NCBI GenBank assembly: GCA_964507645.1
Contig: CAZDPU010000002.1
Span: forward strand, 1-64,000
From: UBA6624 sp964507645
GTDB lineage: Bacteria > UBP7 > UBA6624
Length of the DNA stretch: 64,000 nt
Direction: 5' to 3'
Shown here: in pieces, positions 6,488 through 15,318 of the stretch
Position numbering within the stretch: the stretch's first letter is position 1
Layout: every line of letters begins with the position of its first letter
Made by a program: the position numbers and the translations under genes
The notes under the pieces: model-generated
What the model was told of the DNA's origin: nothing
The model's database searches: none
The model's input: the letters and a program-made list of their open reading frames with translations, nothing else

Positions 6488-8089
6488 ATGCCAAAACATT
6501 TCCTATTCGGACTCAAAACTCTCTTTTTAATTTTTGTATTTTCTTTTTTGTTTTATTTTCCACCAAAAGCAAAAAACCTGGGTGCACCATTGAATGAATT
6601 TTCATCTGCAAGAGCCTCTTTGATTCTTTTGGACCTGATAAAAGAAGAACAGCCACACCCTTCAGGATCAAAAGAAAATGAAAAAATACGAGATTTAATT
6701 GTTGAGAAAATCATTGCAATGGGTTTAAGTCCTGAAATACAGAGTTTTGAAGCTTCTATAAAAGGAAAAAAAGAAACGCTTTTTAATGTCATTACAAAAA
6801 TCAGCAGCAAAAATTCAAAAGGAGAAAAAATACTCCTTTCCTCCCATTATGACTCTGTAAGAAAATCTCCGGGAGCAGCAGACGACATGCATGCTGTAGC
6901 AGCAACATTTGAAATAATGAGGATACTCTTAGCACAGGAAGAAGAACTTAATCATGATCTTGTTATCATGTTTAACGATGGAGAGGAAATCGGATTGCTT
7001 GGAGCAAAAGCATTTATGGAAGGCCACCCTTGGGCAAAAGACATTCAGTATGTCATAAACATGGAAGCAAGGGGAACAAGTGGTCCAAGCCTCATGTTTG
7101 AAACAAGTGAAAAAAACTCCAGCCTTGTTGAAATATATGGCTCTTCCGTTACACACCCAAGATCATCTTCAATCTTCTATGAAATCTACAAGAGGCTTCC
7201 AAATGGAACTGATTTTGCAATATACAAAGAATATGGATTAAAAGGTTTTAACTTTGCATTCATAGGGAATGCCCAAAACTACCATACAAAAAATGACAAT
7301 ATTGAAAATCTGAATTTTGACACTCTCCAGCATCAAGGTCAAAATGTACTCCAAGTCCTTAACCAGTTGCAAAAAATCGATCTTTCAGAACTGAAACATG
7401 AATCAAATAGTGTTTATTTTGATTTCTTGGGAAAAATTTTCTTTAGCTGGCCAGAAAAAAACAATATTCCGATTTCAATAGCCACAATGGTACTGTTATA
7501 TTTTGTACTGATGCGACTTGGGCAACTGAAAGCCTTGACGTGGAAAAAACTTGGTTGGGGATCTTTAGCTTTCCCAACTTTCATCCTTGGAACAATTGGG
7601 GTTGGGGTAGTTTTTGATGTTTATGTTTTTGAAAGTTTTCAACCTCGGGATTGGTGGCCTGAAAATCCAGCGCCTTCAATCCTTGTTCTTTTCCTCATTC
7701 CATGCTTTATTTTCTGGCCAATACTTAAATTTCTGAGAAAAAGAGCAACCTTTTGGGGGCTTTGGGGCACAACATGGAGGTTCTTTTGTGGATTCTCAAT
7801 ACTTATGGCATTTATTCTTCCAGGAGCAATATACCTATTCCTAATTCCTTCTTTGGTTGCTGTAACCTCAGGATTGGTGTTAACAACTGCAAAAACAATC
7901 AAGGGCCCAAAAGCAAAGCTTCTGGCTTCAATCCCTGCACTTGTTGTATTGGGTCTGATATGGATTCCTACAGGAGTCCTTCTTTATGATGCAATTGGTT
8001 TCTATATGAAAACATACGTCTCCCTTGTTTTTGCAATGACTCTCGCGGGGCTCATTCCATTAAGTGCCCCTATTGAAAAGAAGAATTAG
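6488..8089 (+). CDS. Membrane-anchored M28-family metallopeptidase
   Basis: A 533-residue protein. One N-terminal hydrophobic segment (residues 8-25) leads to an extracytoplasmic M28 zinc-peptidase domain (about 40-300), followed by at least six hydrophobic segments from residue 330 to the C-terminus. Zinc and catalytic positions are visible: SSHYDSV (His), GAADD (Asp), NDGEEIGLLGA (two Glu), NMEARGTSG (Glu) and QNYHTKND (His). The layout resembles vacuolar/ER-type M28 membrane aminopeptidases. It would trim peptides at the cell surface. AGGA eight bases before the ATG supports the start. Its 3' end overlaps the convergent aldehyde dehydrogenase gene by four bases. Confidence 0.9.
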   Translation: MPKHFLFGLKTLFLIFVFSFLFYFPPKAKNLGAPLNEFSSARASLILLDLIKEEQPHPSGSKENEKIRDLIVEKIIAMGLSPEIQSFEASIKGKKETLFNVITKISSKNSKGEKILLSSHYDSVRKSPGAADDMHAVAATFEIMRILLAQEEELNHDLVIMFNDGEEIGLLGAKAFMEGHPWAKDIQYVINMEARGTSGPSLMFETSEKNSSLVEIYGSSVTHPRSSSIFYEIYKRLPNGTDFAIYKEYGLKGFNFAFIGNAQNYHTKNDNIENLNFDTLQHQGQNVLQVLNQLQKIDLSELKHESNSVYFDFLGKIFFSWPEKNNIPISIATMVLLYFVLMRLGQLKALTWKKLGWGSLAFPTFILGTIGVGVVFDVYVFESFQPRDWWPENPAPSILVLFLIPCFIFWPILKFLRKRATFWGLWGTTWRFFCGFSILMAFILPGAIYLFLIPSLVAVTSGLVLTTAKTIKGPKAKLLASIPALVVLGLIWIPTGVLLYDAIGFYMKTYVSLVFAMTLAGLIPLSAPIEKKN

Positions 8090-9624
8090 ATTCCGCCTAT
8101 TACAGCACCCTTGTTCTCAAGGTAGTAATCAACAGCTTCAGGACCATGCTCATGACCTAAACCACTCGCCTTAACTCCTCCAAAAGGAAGCTCATCAAAA
8201 CCATAATGCAACATGTTCACCCATGTCACTCCAGCCTCTATCTCCCTTATTGCTTTATGTGAGTCAGCAAGGCTTGCTGTCCATATCGATGAACCAAGAC
8301 CCCATTCCGTATCATTTGCCATTTTTATTGCCTCATCCAAATTGGAAACCTTGAAAACAGGGAGAACGGGACCAAAAACCTCTTCCGTGACCAATTTACA
8401 GTCATTTGGAACATCCACAACAATGGTAGGCTCGAAGTAATGTCCATTTTGAAGCTCTGGATCTTCTGGCCTTTTTCCGCCACAAATCACCTTTGCACCC
8501 TTTGAGACAGCGTCAGCAAGCTGGTCTTCAATCTCCTCTCTTTGGAAAGCTGTGTGTAAAGGCCCCATCCTCAATTGCCCTTTTTCAGGACGGCTTTTTG
8601 GGTCACCAGGAACATAACTAACGGTTGCAGCTTTTAGCATTTCTAAAAACTCATCATAAATATCCTCATGGAGGATTAGTCTTTTTACCGCTAGGCAGGC
8701 TTGTCCGGCATTCCAGAACCTTCCAATCCTGCAGCCTTGAACTGCAGCCTTTAGGTTCGCATCGGGCATAACTATCATCGGATCACTTCCTCCAAGCTCT
8801 AGTGTGATTCTTTTGAATTGAGGAGCTGCGGCTTCCATGACTTTCTTACCAGTATCGGAAGCACCAGTGAATGCTATCCTCCTAACAGCTGGATTTTCCA
8901 AAAGCTCTTGCCCTACTGTGCTTCCAGGACCAGTAACAACATTTAAAACTCCAGCTGGAAGCCCTGCTTCCATAAAGAGCTCAGCAATTCTCAGTGTTGT
9001 TAGTGGTGTTGTTCCTGCAGGTTTAACAATAACAGTGTTTCCAGCAATAAGTGCTGGACCCAACTTTGTTCCAAGAAGGGTAATTGGGAAATTCCAAGGA
9101 ACTATAGCTGCACATACTCCAACAGGTCTTTTCAAGACCATCCCGTATGCATTTTTTCCCATCGCACTTGGAAGAGGGACCTGGGCACCTCTTATCTTGC
9201 TTGAAAGACCAGCATAGAAATCCATCCCATGAATAAAATGATGAATCTCTCCGCTAGCTTCAAAAGGAGGTTTTCCCTGCTCTTCAGAAAGAAGGTTCGC
9301 AAGTTCCGCCATATTGGCTTTAACCAAACCCATTGCCTTGTTGATAACCGAAGCTCTGTATTCAGCATCTGTTTCTTTCCATGTTTTGAAAGCTTCGCTT
9401 GCAGCTGAAATCGCCTTTTGAACATCCTTGACTGTACCTTTTGGAACAGTTCCTGCAACAGAACCGTTAGCTGGGTTTTTGATCTCAGACCTTTCACCTG
9501 ATTCTGATTCTGTCCATACTGGAATGAGGTTTTTTTCAGGATTCCTCGGTCCAGCTCTTTTTTCCGGATTGAATTTTGGATTGTCTTTCCACTCTCCACC
9601 TATTAACATTTTGAAATCTGCCAT
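8086..9624 (-). CDS. Aldehyde dehydrogenase (succinate-semialdehyde-type)
   Basis: A complete 512-residue NAD(P)+ aldehyde dehydrogenase with catalytic Cys in NAGQACLAVKR and Glu in ITLELGGSDP. The N-terminus carries about 40 more residues than usual (K-F-N-P-E-K-R-A-G-P region), forming a charged extension before the ALDH core. It ends D-E-L-P-F-G-G-V-K-A-S-G-L-G, as in the family. The paralogue at the left window edge shares these motifs almost word for word, so the two probably arose by duplication. GGAG lies before the ATG. The aldehyde substrate is unknown; the surrounding CoA-catabolic genes suggest a catabolic aldehyde. Confidence 0.93.
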   Translation of the reverse strand: MADFKMLIGGEWKDNPKFNPEKRAGPRNPEKNLIPVWTESESGERSEIKNPANGSVAGTVPKGTVKDVQKAISAASEAFKTWKETDAEYRASVINKAMGLVKANMAELANLLSEEQGKPPFEASGEIHHFIHGMDFYAGLSSKIRGAQVPLPSAMGKNAYGMVLKRPVGVCAAIVPWNFPITLLGTKLGPALIAGNTVIVKPAGTTPLTTLRIAELFMEAGLPAGVLNVVTGPGSTVGQELLENPAVRRIAFTGASDTGKKVMEAAAPQFKRITLELGGSDPMIVMPDANLKAAVQGCRIGRFWNAGQACLAVKRLILHEDIYDEFLEMLKAATVSYVPGDPKSRPEKGQLRMGPLHTAFQREEIEDQLADAVSKGAKVICGGKRPEDPELQNGHYFEPTIVVDVPNDCKLVTEEVFGPVLPVFKVSNLDEAIKMANDTEWGLGSSIWTASLADSHKAIREIEAGVTWVNMLHYGFDELPFGGVKASGLGHEHGPEAVDYYLENKGAVIGGI

Positions 9625-9677
9625 TGTTTTTTCTCCTATTTTGGAATTTTCCCTAATCCTAACAAATCTTTATAAAT

Positions 9678-10013
9678 TTAAGCGAGTAGCGAATCACATT
9701 TTGCGGCAAAAACAAAATCACTTTCTGTCAATCCATCAATCTTGTGTGTCCAAATCGTGACCTTGACACGTCCCCAAGACAATTCAAGGTCAGGATGATG
9801 GTCCTGCTCTTCTGACATTTCGGAAACCCTATTCAAATAATCCCAAGCTTCCTTGAAATTCGGAAATTTGAATTCCCTTTCAAGATGGTGGTCTTCAACA
9901 AGGTTCCAATCATCATTTATCTCTTTCATCAAGACTGAAAGACATTCTCCCTTTAACGAAGGGATGCCGCCTTTACATGGGATGCAATTCTTTTCGGAAA
10001 AATCACTCATCAT
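9678..10013 (-). CDS. 4a-hydroxytetrahydrobiopterin dehydratase (PCD/DCoH family)
   Basis: A protein of about 111 residues with the pterin-carbinolamine dehydratase signature: DHHPDLELSWGRVKV, with the paired histidines and the proline, then T-H-K-I-D-G-L-T-E-S-D-F. It regenerates the pterin cofactor of aromatic amino-acid hydroxylases. N-terminal CIPCKGG is also typical. I start at ATG 10013, which overlaps the upstream stop as ATGA; ATG 10010 and ATG 10031 are alternatives. No phenylalanine hydroxylase gene is in the window, but its presence beside a phenylacetate-type cluster suggests phenylalanine breakdown. Confidence 0.9.
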   Translation of the reverse strand: MMSDFSEKNCIPCKGGIPSLKGECLSVLMKEINDDWNLVEDHHLEREFKFPNFKEAWDYLNRVSEMSEEQDHHPDLELSWGRVKVTIWTHKIDGLTESDFVFAAKCDSLLA

Positions 10014-10216
10014 CTGAGAACTGGCTTCCATTTAGCTGCATTAAGGCAAGAGACTATGTGAACAATCCAGCCAAGAGCAACAAGCCAGAGAATTGCTGCC
10101 AATAAAAAATGGATTATTGCAGCACCTGCCCTACCTTGAATCAACTGCCCCAATCCAGGAGCAAAAAAACTCGCCAAAGCAGCGATGGTGTTGCCTGCTG
10201 AACCCTGTCCACTCAT
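10010..10216 (-). CDS. Small TM2-domain-like membrane protein
   Basis: A 68-residue protein with two hydrophobic segments (about residues 12-25 and 31-56). The FFAPGLGQLIQGR turn followed by G-W-I-V-H-I-V-S resembles TM2-domain proteins of bacteria. No function is known. It starts directly at the hbd stop and overlaps the pterin dehydratase start, so it is part of the same transcript. Confidence 0.65.
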   Translation of the reverse strand: MSGQGSAGNTIAALASFFAPGLGQLIQGRAGAAIIHFLLAAILWLVALGWIVHIVSCLNAAKWKPVLR

Positions 10217-11065
10217 CTAATCGTAATCATAAACACCTTTTCCAGATTTCCTGCCCAGCCTACCCTTCTCCACCAAATCCTCAAGCTTCTTGCTTGGCTT
10301 GAAAGCCGAACCAAGATGCTTCTCAAGATTCCTCATGCTTGCTAACCTGACATCAAGGCCGACAAGGTCAATCATCTCAAATGGCCCCATTGGATGATTA
10401 AGGCCCAATTTCAATGCCTTATCAATATCTTTAGGAGATGCAACCCCTTCCTCCCACATTCGGAATGCCTCAGCACCAATAAGAGCATTCATTCTTGATG
10501 TGACAAACCCTGCAGCCTCATTGACCTCAACCGTCTGCTTTCCCATCTTTTCTGAAACCTCTTTCACAATCTCATAAGTCTCTTGTGATGTTGCCTTAGA
10601 TCTAACAATCTCAATCAGTTTCATGATGTGAACTGGATTGAAAAAGTGCATTCCTATGACCTTATCCTCCCTCTTTGTGGCATTGCCCATTTCGGTAATT
10701 GAAAGACCTGTGGTGTTTGTGGCAAAAATCGTTTTTTCATGAACAAAATCTTCAGCATCACTGAATATCTTCTTTTTCAGATCCATGTTTTCGGGAACGG
10801 CCTCAATGATTAGATCTGAATCTCTTGCAGCTGTTTCAAAATCCTCCGTAAAAACCATATTAGCTTTTGCATTATCACTTTTTTCTTGAGGAATTTTTCC
10901 AAGTTCAACACCTTTGTCAAGATTCTTGTTTATTTTCGATTCTGCAACATCAAGCTGTTCCTTACTGATGTCAAAAAGTGATGTCTTGAAACCAGCCATT
11001 GCAGAAACCTGCGCAATACCATTCCCCATTGTTCCAGAACCTATAACAGTGATTTTCCTAATCAT
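10217..11065 (-). CDS. 3-hydroxyacyl-CoA dehydrogenase (3-hydroxybutyryl-CoA type)
   Basis: A 282-residue NAD-dependent 3-hydroxyacyl-CoA dehydrogenase. The Rossmann motif GSGTMGNGIAQ is at residues 9-19, the catalytic His in GMHFFNPVHIMKL, and the C-terminal domain has N-H-P-M-G-P-F-E-M-I-D-L-V-G-L-D. Length fits Hbd/PaaH stand-alone enzymes rather than FadB. It would oxidise the hydroxyacyl-CoA made by a neighbouring hydratase. The ATG overlaps the end of the amidohydrolase gene by eight bases. Whether it serves phenylacetate (PaaH) or butyryl-CoA metabolism cannot be told from the sequence. Confidence 0.93.
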   Translation of the reverse strand: MIRKITVIGSGTMGNGIAQVSAMAGFKTSLFDISKEQLDVAESKINKNLDKGVELGKIPQEKSDNAKANMVFTEDFETAARDSDLIIEAVPENMDLKKKIFSDAEDFVHEKTIFATNTTGLSITEMGNATKREDKVIGMHFFNPVHIMKLIEIVRSKATSQETYEIVKEVSEKMGKQTVEVNEAAGFVTSRMNALIGAEAFRMWEEGVASPKDIDKALKLGLNHPMGPFEMIDLVGLDVRLASMRNLEKHLGSAFKPSKKLEDLVEKGRLGRKSGKGVYDYD

Positions 11066-11909
11066 GAAAAACTCCTTGTGCGGACTTGTACGAAAGATTG
11101 TCTTTGTCCTCTTGTGATATCGGCAAACTCAGAATCGCATCAAGATTCTTCCTTATGCTTGGAACTCCGGGGCTTGGCCAATCCGTTCCGAACATAACCT
11201 TATTCCCAAGTTCAAACAACCTTGGATACCATTCGAGAATCCTTTTCGGGGGGATTCCAGAAAGGTCCCAATAAATATTCTTATGCCTCCTGAAAACAAA
11301 CCATGCCTCATCAGTCCAGAGAGGCCTTCCTCCATGGGCCATGATTATTTTCAAATCAGGAAAATCTATTGCAACATCATCAAGCTCCATTGGTCTTCCC
11401 CATTTGCTTCTTGCTCCCGGAAACATACTGGTTCCGGTGTGGACCAAGACAGGTTTTGAATACTCCTGGCACATCTCATAAACTGTTGCCAAATCAGGAA
11501 CAGATCCATCAACATATGCATTTGCAGGCATGTCTTGGTGAGGAGGGTGTATCTTTAATGCATCAAGTTGACAGTCTTCAAAAATAATCCTCATTTCGTC
11601 TTTGACATTCTTGCAAGAAGGTGGATGTATGCCTCCAAATGAAATTATCCTTTCAGGTGCGCCTGATTTATATTCTGAAGCCCACTTGTTGACACCTGAA
11701 GTAAACCCCATGATTTCTGGAGCTACATAATTTATAACACCAACTTTTGCGATTTCCTCCTTGTCAAGATGTTCAGCAAGTGCTTTTGGGGAATCTAGAC
11801 ATTTTTTTACAATTTCAGCATCTTTCCTTCCACTTTCAATAAACTCAATTGCCCTTGGAGACATCATTTCTCTTGGTTGCATGTGGATATGGATATCTAT
11901 AGCATTCAT
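11058..11909 (-). CDS. Metal-dependent amidohydrolase-2 family protein
   Basis: A 283-residue TIM-barrel hydrolase/decarboxylase of the amidohydrolase-2 family (ACMSD and related). Metal ligands can be placed: IDIHIHM near the N-terminus, His in VLVHTGT, His in IMAHGG and Asp in FGTDWPSPG. Members hydrolyse or decarboxylate aromatic-derived acids. Substrate is unknown. It sits between an enoyl-CoA hydratase and a hydroxyacyl-CoA dehydrogenase with ATGA and eight-base overlaps, so it belongs to the same degradation operon. Confidence 0.85.
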   Translation of the reverse strand: MNAIDIHIHMQPREMMSPRAIEFIESGRKDAEIVKKCLDSPKALAEHLDKEEIAKVGVINYVAPEIMGFTSGVNKWASEYKSGAPERIISFGGIHPPSCKNVKDEMRIIFEDCQLDALKIHPPHQDMPANAYVDGSVPDLATVYEMCQEYSKPVLVHTGTSMFPGARSKWGRPMELDDVAIDFPDLKIIMAHGGRPLWTDEAWFVFRRHKNIYWDLSGIPPKRILEWYPRLFELGNKVMFGTDWPSPGVPSIRKNLDAILSLPISQEDKDNLSYKSAQGVFHD

Positions 11910-12670
11910 TTTTTATTTCTTCTCTCAAGAAACTTTATCATTCTTTGCTTCTTGTCTTCAGATTCAAAAAGAATTGCCTGATATTCATTTTCAACTTTTG
12001 AATGATCATGTGCGGTTGATCCGGCCTTGTTCAAAGCCTTCTTTGCAAGCTTCAATGCCTGTGGAGCCATTTTAGAAACCTGTACCATTATCTCCCTAGC
12101 TTTTGTAATAACCTCATTATCTTCAACAATATGGTTGAGTAACCCTATCCTGTAAGCCTCTTCAGAATCAATGATCTTTCCGGTAAAAAGCATCTCTCTT
12201 GCTATACCCGTTCCAACTATACTTGGCAATCTGTGGGTTCCTCCGGCAGCCGCAATAATGCCTAGCCTCCCTTCAGGTTGTCCCATCTGAGTGCTCTTTC
12301 CGCCAATCCTGATATCACAAGCAAGGGTCAACTCACAGCCCCCACCCAAAGCATATCCCTTTATTGCAGCAACAACAGGCCAAGGAAAATCTTCAATTTT
12401 TTGAAAAAGTTTTGAGTTAATCCCTTTCAAGGCATCCTCTCTTCCCCTTTTCAGCAGTGCCTCTACATCAGCGCCAGCAACAAAAGCCTTGTCTCCTGAA
12501 CCGAGAATTATCAATCCCATAATGTCTTTATCTTCTTTTAATTCATCCAATGCAGAATGCAAATCAGCAACCACACTGTCATTAATGGCATTTAGGACAT
12601 CAGGCCTATTGATGGTTATTTCTGCCCACTTTTCCTTCTTTTCTACTATCAAAGTCTCATATTTGCTCAT
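11906..12670 (-). CDS. Enoyl-CoA hydratase (crotonase family)
   Basis: A 254-residue hydratase with both catalytic glutamates (GGGCELTLACDIR and GQPEGRLGIIA) and the A-A-G-G-T-H-R-L loop. It would hydrate a 2-enoyl-CoA for the dehydrogenase two genes downstream. It is the first gene of a five-gene run (this gene, amidohydrolase, hydroxyacyl-CoA dehydrogenase, TM2-like protein, pterin dehydratase). There is no ribosome-binding site before the ATG; a TAGAAT hexamer ends exactly seven bases upstream, which fits a leaderless message. Confidence 0.93.
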   Translation of the reverse strand: MSKYETLIVEKKEKWAEITINRPDVLNAINDSVVADLHSALDELKEDKDIMGLIILGSGDKAFVAGADVEALLKRGREDALKGINSKLFQKIEDFPWPVVAAIKGYALGGGCELTLACDIRIGGKSTQMGQPEGRLGIIAAAGGTHRLPSIVGTGIAREMLFTGKIIDSEEAYRIGLLNHIVEDNEVITKAREIMVQVSKMAPQALKLAKKALNKAGSTAHDHSKVENEYQAILFESEDKKQRMIKFLERRNKK

Positions 12671-12713
12671 ATTAGTGATTCTAGATTCGAAATTAGTATC
12701 TAAAATTAATAAT
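12671..12713. promoter_or_regulatory. Compact divergent promoter pair, probably leaderless on both sides
   Basis: The 43-base gap has TAAAAT at 12701-12706 facing right and TAGAAT at 12683-12678 facing left. Each ends exactly seven bases before its start codon, and the two hexamers are 17 bases apart, so each occupies the other's -35 position. Neither gene has a Shine-Dalgarno sequence. The arrangement predicts transcription starting at or next to both ATGs. No consensus -35 is seen. Confidence 0.45.
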
Positions 12714-14192
12714 ATGGCTTCTCATCTCCCAATTCTTAGCATTGCTCAAATGCGGGAATTAGACAAGAGGACAATAGTTGAAGACCTCCCGCTCTTAACA
12801 CTTATGGAAAATGCTGGAAGATCAGCTTTTGAATTTTATTTGGAAAAATGGGATGACAGCCCAATGCATCTAATGGTTGGCAAAGGCCATAATGGTGCTG
12901 ATGGAATCGTGATGGGAAGATGGGCAGCTGCTCATGGCCTGAATGTAACAATCTATGGAAATAAGGATGATCTTGGAGAAATTGGAGAAATCCAATGGAG
13001 ACTTGCTAGAAAAGAAGGTGCAAAATGGTCTAGAAAAACACCTGAGAAACTAGGTGATAAAAATGGAATAATTGTTGACTGCCTTTTGGGGACTGGGGCC
13101 AAAGGAGCTCCAAGAAAATCATCTTCACAATGGATATCTGGAGCAAATAAAGCCCAATTCAAAGGAAGAATGGCTTTAGATAGCCCAAGTGGAATCGACA
13201 TGGATGACGGTTCAAAAAAAGGAGTCGCTTTTAAAGCTGATTTAACTGTTACTTTTGCATACCTTAAACCTGGACTTTTATTAAACCAAGGAAGAAAACA
13301 CTCTGGAGAAGTCTGTATTGCCTATATAGGAATACCAACCAAGCTGGATTTCAAACCGATGGGATATATGCCAAATAGAGAATCAATAAAAGAAATGTTG
13401 ATTGATTTTCCTGCTGATGGGCATAAAGGAACTGCGGGAAGGCTTGGCATTTGGGCTGGAAGCGATAAGTATCCAGGAGCAGCAAGGCTTGCAATGGAAG
13501 GTGCACTTAGAAGTGGCACGGGCGTAATTCATTGGATAGGTCAATCTAATGACATACCACCAGAAATTATTCAAGAAAAAAAATTGGCGAATGAAATAGC
13601 CAAAATAGATGCCTGGGCAATAGGTCCTGGCTTGGGAAGAAGTTCAAAAACAGTCAAAACACTAAAATCTCAACTAAAAAAAATAACATGTCCGACAGTT
13701 GTTGATGCTGATGCCTTAAATGCCTTTTCTGGAAAAGGAGATCCTGAAAAAAGACTTAAAGCTTTAGGTTCAGAAATTGGAGAAAGAGTTTTAACGCCTC
13801 ATCATGCGGAAGCTGCTAATCTTCTTTGTGGAGATCTTAAAAAACTCGAATCAAACAGGATTGAAGCAACAAAAGAAATTTCAAACATGTCAGGAGCAAC
13901 AACCTTGTTGAAAGGGTCACCCACACTCATATCAAAGGGAAATAATCCAATTTTTTTCATTGACTCAGGAAATAAAAATTTGGCAACTGGTGGAAGTGGT
14001 GATGTTTTGTCTGGCCTTATCGGAGGTCTTCTTTCTCAAAAAATAAATCCTTTAGATTCTGCAATAATTGGCTCATGGATACATGGAAGAGCTGGAAGCA
14101 TCATTGCAGAAAATGGCACACCCAGACAGTCTGTATCAGCGTCAGATATAGCTGAATCAATTAAATCAGCATGGATGGAATTAAATGTATAG
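12714..14192 (+). CDS. nnr: Bifunctional NAD(P)HX epimerase / ADP-dependent NAD(P)HX dehydratase
   Basis: A 492-residue fusion that repairs hydrated NAD(P)H. The N-terminal YjeF_N epimerase domain (about 1-210) has M-E-N-A-G-R-S-A and the dinucleotide loop GKGHNGADG. The C-terminal ribokinase-like domain (about 225-490) ends with ATGGSGDVLSGLIGGLL, which carries the catalytic Asp. The ATG at 12714 is chosen because similarity starts there (LSIAQMRELD); an open frame continues 75 codons upstream but only as the antisense of the enoyl-CoA hydratase gene. It overlaps alr by eight bases, a pairing seen in many bacteria. Confidence 0.93.
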   Translation: MASHLPILSIAQMRELDKRTIVEDLPLLTLMENAGRSAFEFYLEKWDDSPMHLMVGKGHNGADGIVMGRWAAAHGLNVTIYGNKDDLGEIGEIQWRLARKEGAKWSRKTPEKLGDKNGIIVDCLLGTGAKGAPRKSSSQWISGANKAQFKGRMALDSPSGIDMDDGSKKGVAFKADLTVTFAYLKPGLLLNQGRKHSGEVCIAYIGIPTKLDFKPMGYMPNRESIKEMLIDFPADGHKGTAGRLGIWAGSDKYPGAARLAMEGALRSGTGVIHWIGQSNDIPPEIIQEKKLANEIAKIDAWAIGPGLGRSSKTVKTLKSQLKKITCPTVVDADALNAFSGKGDPEKRLKALGSEIGERVLTPHHAEAANLLCGDLKKLESNRIEATKEISNMSGATTLLKGSPTLISKGNNPIFFIDSGNKNLATGGSGDVLSGLIGGLLSQKINPLDSAIIGSWIHGRAGSIIAENGTPRQSVSASDIAESIKSAWMELNV

Positions 14193-15318
14193 AAGAGTTT
14201 GGTCAGAAATAGATTTAGATAACCTTAAGCACAATTTAAGAATATTAAAAACATATGTAGGCCCTGTAGGTCTTTGGGCTGTAGTAAAAGCTGATGCTTA
14301 TGGACATGGGTCTGTAGAAATCTCAAAGGCAATACAAAATTCAAACATAAGAGGTTTATGTGTTGCAAGCCTAGAAGAAGCAATTGAATTAAGAGAAAAC
14401 GGTATAAAAGTTGAAATCCTCGTCTTGGGAGAAACGGTTCCTGAAGGAGTTCCATTACTTCAACATCACAAAATCACGCAATGTCTTTTTAGGCCAGAGC
14501 ATTTAGAGGGTTGGGAAAAACAGCTTGACTCGAATCTGCCCGCACCAAATATACATGTCAAAATTGATACTGGAATGCATCGCCTAGGAGTGCCTCCGGC
14601 ATCTTTAAAAAACCTTGCAAGAGAGTTTCAAAAAGGCCCATTTGAACCAACTGGAATTTTTTCCCACTTTCATGTTGCTGACACTGATTCAAAATCAACA
14701 AACTCATCACTCAACAAGTTTAGAAAAGCTTTAAAAAAATCCCAGTGGATGGAAAAATTTCCTAAATGCGAAAGACACATTGCAAATTCTCCAGCATTAT
14801 TGCGAGGTCCGGAATACTACATGGATTCCGTTCGGCTTGGATATCTCCTTTATGGATCAAAACCCAACGGGATTGACTTAAAAACATGCCCTCCAGTTTT
14901 GCCTGTAATGAGCGTTCATGCAAGGGTTGTTGATAGAAAAACAATAGAAAAAGGTGAGGGTTTTGGATATGGCAACATAAAAAAATTCAATGAACCAAAA
15001 AGGCTTGCAATTGTTCCAATAGGTTATGCTGACGGATACATGAGGAATTTAACAGGGTCAGCAGAAGTTCTCATAAGGGGAAAAAGAGCTCCAGTTGTTG
15101 GGGCAATATCAATGGACTTTTTATATGTAGATGTATCCGAAATTCCTGATGTAGAAATTGGGGATAAAGTAACAATTTTGGGAAAACAAGGAAATGATGA
15201 AATAACAATGATGGATTTAGCTTTATGGGGAAAAACAATACCTTATGAAATGCTTTGCTCTTTTGGCAAGAGGCCTCCAAGACAATTTAAAAATACCGAA
15301 AGTAAATTAAAAATTTGA
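14185..15318 (+). CDS. alr: Alanine racemase
   Basis: A 377-residue PLP-dependent racemase that makes D-alanine for peptidoglycan. The PLP lysine is Lys35 in AVVKADAYGHG. Later motifs are K-I-D-T-G-M-H-R-L-G, the FSHFHVAD strand, G-E-G-F-G-Y-G (second catalytic base region) and A-I-S-M-D-F. Length is typical. Its ATG lies within the end of the NAD(P)HX repair gene and its stop overlaps the next gene as TTGA, so the three are translationally coupled. Confidence 0.95.
   Translation: MYRRVWSEIDLDNLKHNLRILKTYVGPVGLWAVVKADAYGHGSVEISKAIQNSNIRGLCVASLEEAIELRENGIKVEILVLGETVPEGVPLLQHHKITQCLFRPEHLEGWEKQLDSNLPAPNIHVKIDTGMHRLGVPPASLKNLAREFQKGPFEPTGIFSHFHVADTDSKSTNSSLNKFRKALKKSQWMEKFPKCERHIANSPALLRGPEYYMDSVRLGYLLYGSKPNGIDLKTCPPVLPVMSVHARVVDRKTIEKGEGFGYGNIKKFNEPKRLAIVPIGYADGYMRNLTGSAEVLIRGKRAPVVGAISMDFLYVDVSEIPDVEIGDKVTILGKQGNDEITMMDLALWGKTIPYEMLCSFGKRPPRQFKNTESKLKI

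Noticed and set aside
8837..9217. 126-codon plus-strand frame
   Set aside because: Antisense of the aldehyde dehydrogenase; composition is that of a shadow frame.
12489..12713. 75-codon upstream extension of the NAD(P)HX repair gene
   Set aside because: The extension is antisense to the enoyl-CoA hydratase gene, and similarity begins at ATG 12714.
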